Translations under genes and position numbers: made by a program | NCBI GenBank assembly: GCA_021531385.1 | Contig: JAFBIR010000001.1 | Location: 310,001 to 374,000, forward strand | DNA: 64,000 nt | Source of the DNA: Parabacteroides distasonis | GTDB lineage: Bacteria; Bacteroidota; Bacteroidia; Bacteroidales; Tannerellaceae | Direction: 5' to 3' | The notes under the pieces: generated by a model | What the model was told of the DNA's origin: nothing | What the model saw: only the letters and a program-made list of their open reading frames with translations | The model's database searches: none | Shown here: positions 60,033-64,000 of the stretch, in pieces | Layout: each line of letters opens with the position of its first letter | Numbering within the stretch: the first letter of the stretch is position 1

Positions 60033-60842
60033 TTATCCCGGCAAATGGAATACCTCCTTGATCTCATCCATTTGTGCCTGTGTCATGCCGTCAGGCTCGA
60101 AGCCCATGTTCTTTGAGGCGATATAGATCAAAGCAGCCTTGTTCATCACATCCACCTGATCGAAAGCGGAGATGATGTCCGTATCGATCGCAAAGACACC
60201 ATGCTTCTCCCACATCGCCACATCTTGCTTCTCCAACGCTTGAATGGTCGCTTCTGCCAATTCCACAGAACCCGGCAATTTATAAGGGATCATGCCTAAG
60301 CCACGGGGACAGAAGGCACGCGATTCCGGAAGCATACTCCAAAGCACTTTCGTTGCCTCGTCAGCCTGCAAGAAGCGAGGGCTATGTGTCATGGCAATCA
60401 ACTCGATCGGGTGGGTATGCAAAGAGGCACGATAGGGTGATCCCTTCTCGATCAGACGATTATGTACAGCCAAGTGAGAGGGCAACTCAGAGGTCGGCTT
60501 CACCGGTGCGTCAGCGATGATCTCATAATGCGCACAGTCATCCAAGATACGAATGACAGAACCATTCTCCATCGGCCAACGAGCCAAGTCACGCATACGG
60601 CGATTCGTTCCCTTACAGAAGAAATAGCATCCCTTCAGATACGGTAGATGTGAACCGATAGGGGTCGGAGCTGTTATTGCCGGCATAGCCTTGATTTCCT
60701 CATCCACAAACTCCGTAACATTCACTGTGATATTCCCGCCGTTGCGCTCTGCCCAACCCTTCTGCCAGAGGTAACCTGCTACCTCTGCCACGTCGTTCAC
60801 AGCTTTTGCCAATGCGGGACGATTGTCAAGAATAGATTTCAT
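60033..60842 (-). CDS. rhaD: Rhamnulose-1-phosphate aldolase
   Basis: A 269-aa class II aldolase. Zinc ligands are in RASLHTHPIELIAMTHS and near WEKHGVFAID, with the phosphate site in KGWAERNGGNITVNV. The ending MGFEPDGMTQAQMDEIKEVF is typical of the Bacteroidetes RhaD. It splits rhamnulose-1-phosphate into DHAP and lactaldehyde. Usual partners rhaB and rhaA are not in the window; instead the gene sits between a GH92 gene and a peptidase. Confidence 0.92.
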   Translation of the reverse strand: MKSILDNRPALAKAVNDVAEVAGYLWQKGWAERNGGNITVNVTEFVDEEIKAMPAITAPTPIGSHLPYLKGCYFFCKGTNRRMRDLARWPMENGSVIRILDDCAHYEIIADAPVKPTSELPSHLAVHNRLIEKGSPYRASLHTHPIELIAMTHSPRFLQADEATKVLWSMLPESRAFCPRGLGMIPYKLPGSVELAEATIQALEKQDVAMWEKHGVFAIDTDIISAFDQVDVMNKAALIYIASKNMGFEPDGMTQAQMDEIKEVFHLPG

Positions 60843-60872
60843 TATTTCTTATTTTATAGTAATTATTTATGA

Positions 60873-63095
60873 TTACTCATACCAAACCGGACCCGGCTCA
60901 GCCCCCATCTCCAACTCTAAGGTCGCACCACTCATGATCTGCTCATGCGTGATGTAGCTTTTGTTGTAAGGAGCGCCATTCAATTTAACAGATTGCACAT
61001 AAATGCGCTCTGCGTTAGCACCCGGTGCCTTCACGGTAAAGCACTTCCCATTCGCCAACTGCATCTTCACCTCTTCAAAGAGTGGAGTGCCAATCTCATA
61101 CATTCCACTGATCGGATCCACCGGATAGAAACCCATCGCACTGAATACCAACCATGCCGACATCTGGCCACAATCCTCGTTGCCACACAAGCCGGCCGGC
61201 GTGTTCTGATACAACTCACGCATCACTTTCGAAGCATATTGTTGCGTCTTCCAGGGCTCACCCACCTTATTAAATAGGTAAATCACATGGTGACCCGGCT
61301 CATTGCCATGGGCATATTGGCCAATCATACCTGTACTAAAGATCGGCAACTCCTCGTCGGAAGCAGGTGCATAGGTGAACATGCTGTCTAACTTCTCAGC
61401 AAAACGAGCCTTGCCACCCACCAATTGCATCAGGCCATCAATATCTTGCTGCACTGACCACATATATTGCCAGCCATTGCTTTCGCAAATGTCCTCGGTA
61501 TATTCATCCGGATTGAACTTCGAATTGAAGCGACCCTGCTCATCTCGTGGCTGGAAGAAGCTGGTAGCGGGATTATAGACGTTGCGGTAATTCTGTGAGC
61601 GGGCATAAAACTCCTTAGCGATCTCAGCTTTACCCATCTTCTCAGCCATACGAGCGATGCAATAATCATCGTACGCATATTCTAACGTCTTAGAAAGAGA
61701 CCAACTCTCCCACTTCTTCGGATCGCTATAAGCCGGCACATAACCTAACTGCTTATATTCTCCAATGCCACGGTAGTCATCCCGATTGGCGGAAGCCACG
61801 CAAGCCTCCAATGCCTTCTCTGCATCAAAATCGCCAATTCCCTTCAAATAAGCATCCACGATGACAGGGACAGCATGGTAGCCAATCATCATGTCGGTCT
61901 CCCAGCCATAAAGATTCCACAGCGGCAACGCTCCATGTTGCTCATAGAACTTCAGAAAACCCTTGATCATATCGTTAGCCCGATCCGGTTGCGTATAAGT
62001 AAACAGCGGATGCGCAGCTCTATAGGTGTCCCACAACGAGAAAGTGGAGTAGTTCGTATGGCCCTCACCCGCATGAGTCTGCCCATCCGGTCCAAAATAA
62101 GCACCATCCACGTCGCTATAGATCGTAGGTGCGATCATGGAGTGATACAATGCCGTGTAGAAATTCACCCGGTCGTCAGACGTACCACCCTTCACCTCGA
62201 TCTTGGCTAACTCCTGGTTCCATACTTTTGCAGCACGCTGGCGATACCCGTCGAAATTCATGTCGGGTGCTTCCGCCACAAGATTCTTATGTGCTCCTTC
62301 GGCACTCACGCCTGAAAGGGCAGTCACTACCACAATCTGCTCATCCTTAGCTGTCTTGAAATCGAAGCGCGCCACCGTAGCGGTACCAATACGACCTCTA
62401 CTTTTCGTAGCAATTGCCGTCGTGTCTAACTGCATTGCCTCAAAAGGTTTAGAGAAGCGAGTTTCAAAGAAGACATGCTGTTTCGGACTCCATCCCTGCG
62501 AGAAACGATAGCCCCGGATGGTCACAGAGTCCACCACCTCAATCTGAGAATCCAAGGTGTAGTCCCAGTTCATCGCCTTCTTCAAATTCAAGAAGATAGA
62601 GGCATCTGACTCAGGAAAGGTATAGCGCTGCACGCCACAACGCTCAGTAGCCGTCAACTCCGCCACAATGTTATAATCTTTCAAGCGCACTCGATAGTAA
62701 CCAGCCGAAGCGCTCTCCTCATCATGCGAGAAACCGGAATAGATACCTAAAGGTCCCTCAGCCTCTTCGTAAGGGCGAGTGACAGGCATAAAAAGAATAT
62801 CATAGAGATCACCAGCGCCAGTACCCGAAAGATGGGTATGGCTGAAACCAGCAATCGTTGAGTCCGGATAGAAATAGCCCGAGATGCGATCCCAACCGGG
62901 AAGGCCATTGTCTGGGCTCAGTTGCACCATGCCGAATGGCACTTGTGCTCCGGGATAGGTATTTCCCGTGAAGTCCGTACCGATCATAGGGTTTACCACG
63001 CCCGCTAAATCAGCAGTTTCCTGTTGCATTGTCTGATTAGGGGCACAAGACAATAAAAGTCCCACGCAACATACCCCCGAAAGAATGTGTTTCAT
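60873..63095 (-). CDS. GH92 alpha-mannosidase, lipoprotein
   Basis: About 740 aa from the ATG at 63095 (MKHILSGVCCVGLLLSCAPN, lipobox Cys near 17); an ATG five codons earlier is possible. GH92 landmarks are VNPMIGTDFTGNTYPGAQVPFGMVQ-like sequence read in parts, SGYFYPDSTIAGFSHTHLSGTGAGD, then FSLWDTYRAAHPLFT, and GNEDCGQMSAWLVFSAMGFYPV with the catalytic Glu. Family members are calcium-dependent exo-alpha-mannosidases acting on host N-glycans. The lipid anchor places it on the cell surface or in the periplasm. No SusC/SusD pair is in the window. Confidence 0.92.
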   Translation of the reverse strand: MKHILSGVCCVGLLLSCAPNQTMQQETADLAGVVNPMIGTDFTGNTYPGAQVPFGMVQLSPDNGLPGWDRISGYFYPDSTIAGFSHTHLSGTGAGDLYDILFMPVTRPYEEAEGPLGIYSGFSHDEESASAGYYRVRLKDYNIVAELTATERCGVQRYTFPESDASIFLNLKKAMNWDYTLDSQIEVVDSVTIRGYRFSQGWSPKQHVFFETRFSKPFEAMQLDTTAIATKSRGRIGTATVARFDFKTAKDEQIVVVTALSGVSAEGAHKNLVAEAPDMNFDGYRQRAAKVWNQELAKIEVKGGTSDDRVNFYTALYHSMIAPTIYSDVDGAYFGPDGQTHAGEGHTNYSTFSLWDTYRAAHPLFTYTQPDRANDMIKGFLKFYEQHGALPLWNLYGWETDMMIGYHAVPVIVDAYLKGIGDFDAEKALEACVASANRDDYRGIGEYKQLGYVPAYSDPKKWESWSLSKTLEYAYDDYCIARMAEKMGKAEIAKEFYARSQNYRNVYNPATSFFQPRDEQGRFNSKFNPDEYTEDICESNGWQYMWSVQQDIDGLMQLVGGKARFAEKLDSMFTYAPASDEELPIFSTGMIGQYAHGNEPGHHVIYLFNKVGEPWKTQQYASKVMRELYQNTPAGLCGNEDCGQMSAWLVFSAMGFYPVDPISGMYEIGTPLFEEVKMQLANGKCFTVKAPGANAERIYVQSVKLNGAPYNKSYITHEQIMSGATLELEMGAEPGPVWYE

Positions 63096-63141
63096 GTCGT
63101 CAACAATCAATTATTAGTTTGGAATCTTTTAAAATAATATA

Positions 63142-63185
63142 GAGTTTTGAGTCTTAAGCCGCAAGTACTTAAAAACTCAAAACTC
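63142..63185. repeat. Long inverted repeat downstream of tatC
   Basis: GAGTTTTGAGT (63142-63152) pairs with ACTCAAAACTC (63175-63185). Inside it TTAAG (63154-63158) pairs with CTTAA (63168-63172), giving a 44-nt two-part hairpin. It starts 16 nt after the tatC stop and resembles the hairpin at 54976-55037. Confidence 0.75.
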
Positions 63186-63201
63186 AAATGCTATCATAAG
63201 G

Positions 63202-63999
63202 TTAATCTTCAGCCTCTTCTTCCTCTTCCACCGGCGCTTTCTTCACGAAGAAGGCACTCAACTCATAGAGGCCATACAGCGGGAAGAACACAACGCTCAG
63301 CGTGAATGGATCGCCACTCGGCGTAATAAACGCAGAGGCAACCAGCAAGCCTACCACCGCATGTCTTCTGTATTTATGGAAGAAAGAACGGTTCAGCAAC
63401 CCTAACTGTGAGAGTAGCCACGAGAGCAACGGCATCTCGAAGACAATTCCCATCACGAAGATCAACATCAGGAAATTATCCATGTAGGAATCCAGTGAAA
63501 CCTGCTCCGTAATCATGGCACTCAACTCATAAGTCGCCAAGAAACGCAGCGTCATCGGGAAAACCAGGAAATAACCCACTGCACATCCCACGAAGAACAT
63601 CAGCGTACCAAACAGGAACACCCAACGGACATTCTTCTTCTCGTTCTCATACAATGCCGGGCTGATGAACTTCCAGACCTCCCACATCAAATAGGGGAAC
63701 GTCAGCAACAGCGCCAGCCAGAATGAGCTGGTCATGTGTGTGAAAAACTGGGACGCCAACTTAATGTTGACAATATCCACATGGTAATCATCATTACAGA
63801 AATCGGGCAGGAAAGGCAAATGCTCGCTGATCTTGCACAACTCCCTGTAAAGGATGAAATCGGAAGAGCAAGGCGCCATGATCACATGGTCGAACAGCCA
63901 AGGCATCACCGAGAAGCCCGCAATCGCAAAAACGAAAAGGGCTAAAATAGATCGGAATAACGTCCAACGCAGCTCTTCCAGGTGGTCCCAGAAAGACAT
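63202..63999 (-). CDS. tatC: Twin-arginine translocase TatC
   Basis: 265 aa visible, from an ATG at the window edge (MSFWDHLEELRWTLFRS), the usual TatC N-terminus. The true start may lie a few codons beyond the window. Six membrane helices are visible. The conserved stretch WEVWKFISPALYENEKKNV is intact, and so is GIVFEMPLLSWLLSQLGL. A periplasmic-loop insertion of about 50 residues (CSSDFILYRELCKISEHLPF) is typical of Bacteroidetes. A Glu-rich tail (VEEEEEAED) ends the protein. With TatA it exports folded, cofactor-bound proteins. Confidence 0.93.
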   Translation of the reverse strand: MSFWDHLEELRWTLFRSILALFVFAIAGFSVMPWLFDHVIMAPCSSDFILYRELCKISEHLPFLPDFCNDDYHVDIVNIKLASQFFTHMTSSFWLALLLTFPYLMWEVWKFISPALYENEKKNVRWVFLFGTLMFFVGCAVGYFLVFPMTLRFLATYELSAMITEQVSLDSYMDNFLMLIFVMGIVFEMPLLSWLLSQLGLLNRSFFHKYRRHAVVGLLVASAFITPSGDPFTLSVVFFPLYGLYELSAFFVKKAPVEEEEEAED

Positions 64000-64000
64000 C

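Overview
The window reads as one chromosomal stretch of a gut-type Bacteroidales bacterium, most like Parabacteroides or another Tannerellaceae member. This is an inference from content, since no rRNA is present. Supporting signs are the Bacteroidetes promoter form (TTTG or TTG, 19-20 bp, then TAnnTTTG) before many genes, the near absence of Shine-Dalgarno sites, a Rho factor with a long Asn-rich insertion, DUF4293 and Bacteroidetes-type RNA polymerase omega, a menaquinone operon headed by a HAD-hotdog fusion, a DPP11-type S46 peptidase, a GH92 mannosidase, and an NADH-linked [FeFe] hydrogenase. No insertion sequence, integrase or CRISPR array was found.

Layout. 1-1225: end of a [FeFe] hydrogenase operon. 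1313-4973: minus-strand redox and small-molecule genes, including a flavin reductase fused to a complete lincosamide nucleotidyltransferase-like domain. 4974-10584: an accessory island. It has an array of 22-bp repeats, an HU-like protein, a 31-aa 'smalltalk' peptide, an AT-rich unknown gene, a 153-aa unknown gene, a DUF3987 P-loop protein, an N-acetylmuramoyl-L-alanine amidase and gene debris. A perfect 28-bp inverted repeat flanks its middle part, and the HU and amidase genes share a duplicated promoter-leader. 10585-20920: mostly plus-strand housekeeping (hydrolase, GtrA, SLC5 symporter, EngB, M24 peptidase, alkaline phosphatase, pyrBI). 20917-29280: minus-strand genes (epimerase, DUF2971-like, AddB-like nuclease, omega, BamD) plus free-methionine sulfoxide reductase and a second, weaker tandem repeat (21 bp). 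29378-38564: HAD phosphatase, DEAD-box helicase, Rho, TilS, and an aspS-nif3-zinc ribbon operon. 38825-45855: a menaquinone operon (DHNA-CoA thioesterase fusion, menF, D, B, C, E). 45934-50242: an MBOAT O-acetyltransferase with two SGNH proteins. 50381-63999: tRNAs Leu, Leu and Gly, purine salvage genes, peptidase, pseudouridine synthase, fabG/KAS III/TetR, initiator tRNA, a second 22-bp array, DPP11-like peptidase, rhaD, GH92 and tatC.

How the genes work together. The menaquinone operon, hydrogenase and NuoE-like subunit belong to anaerobic electron flow. MBOAT plus two SGNH proteins form a probable surface-glycan O-acetylation unit. GH92, rhaD and the DPP11-like peptidase are saccharolytic and proteolytic genes. 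The least explained parts are the 22-bp arrays at 5099-5230 and 57696-57849, each with one inverted unit that forms a hairpin, and the HU/smalltalk/DUF3987/amidase island beside the first array.
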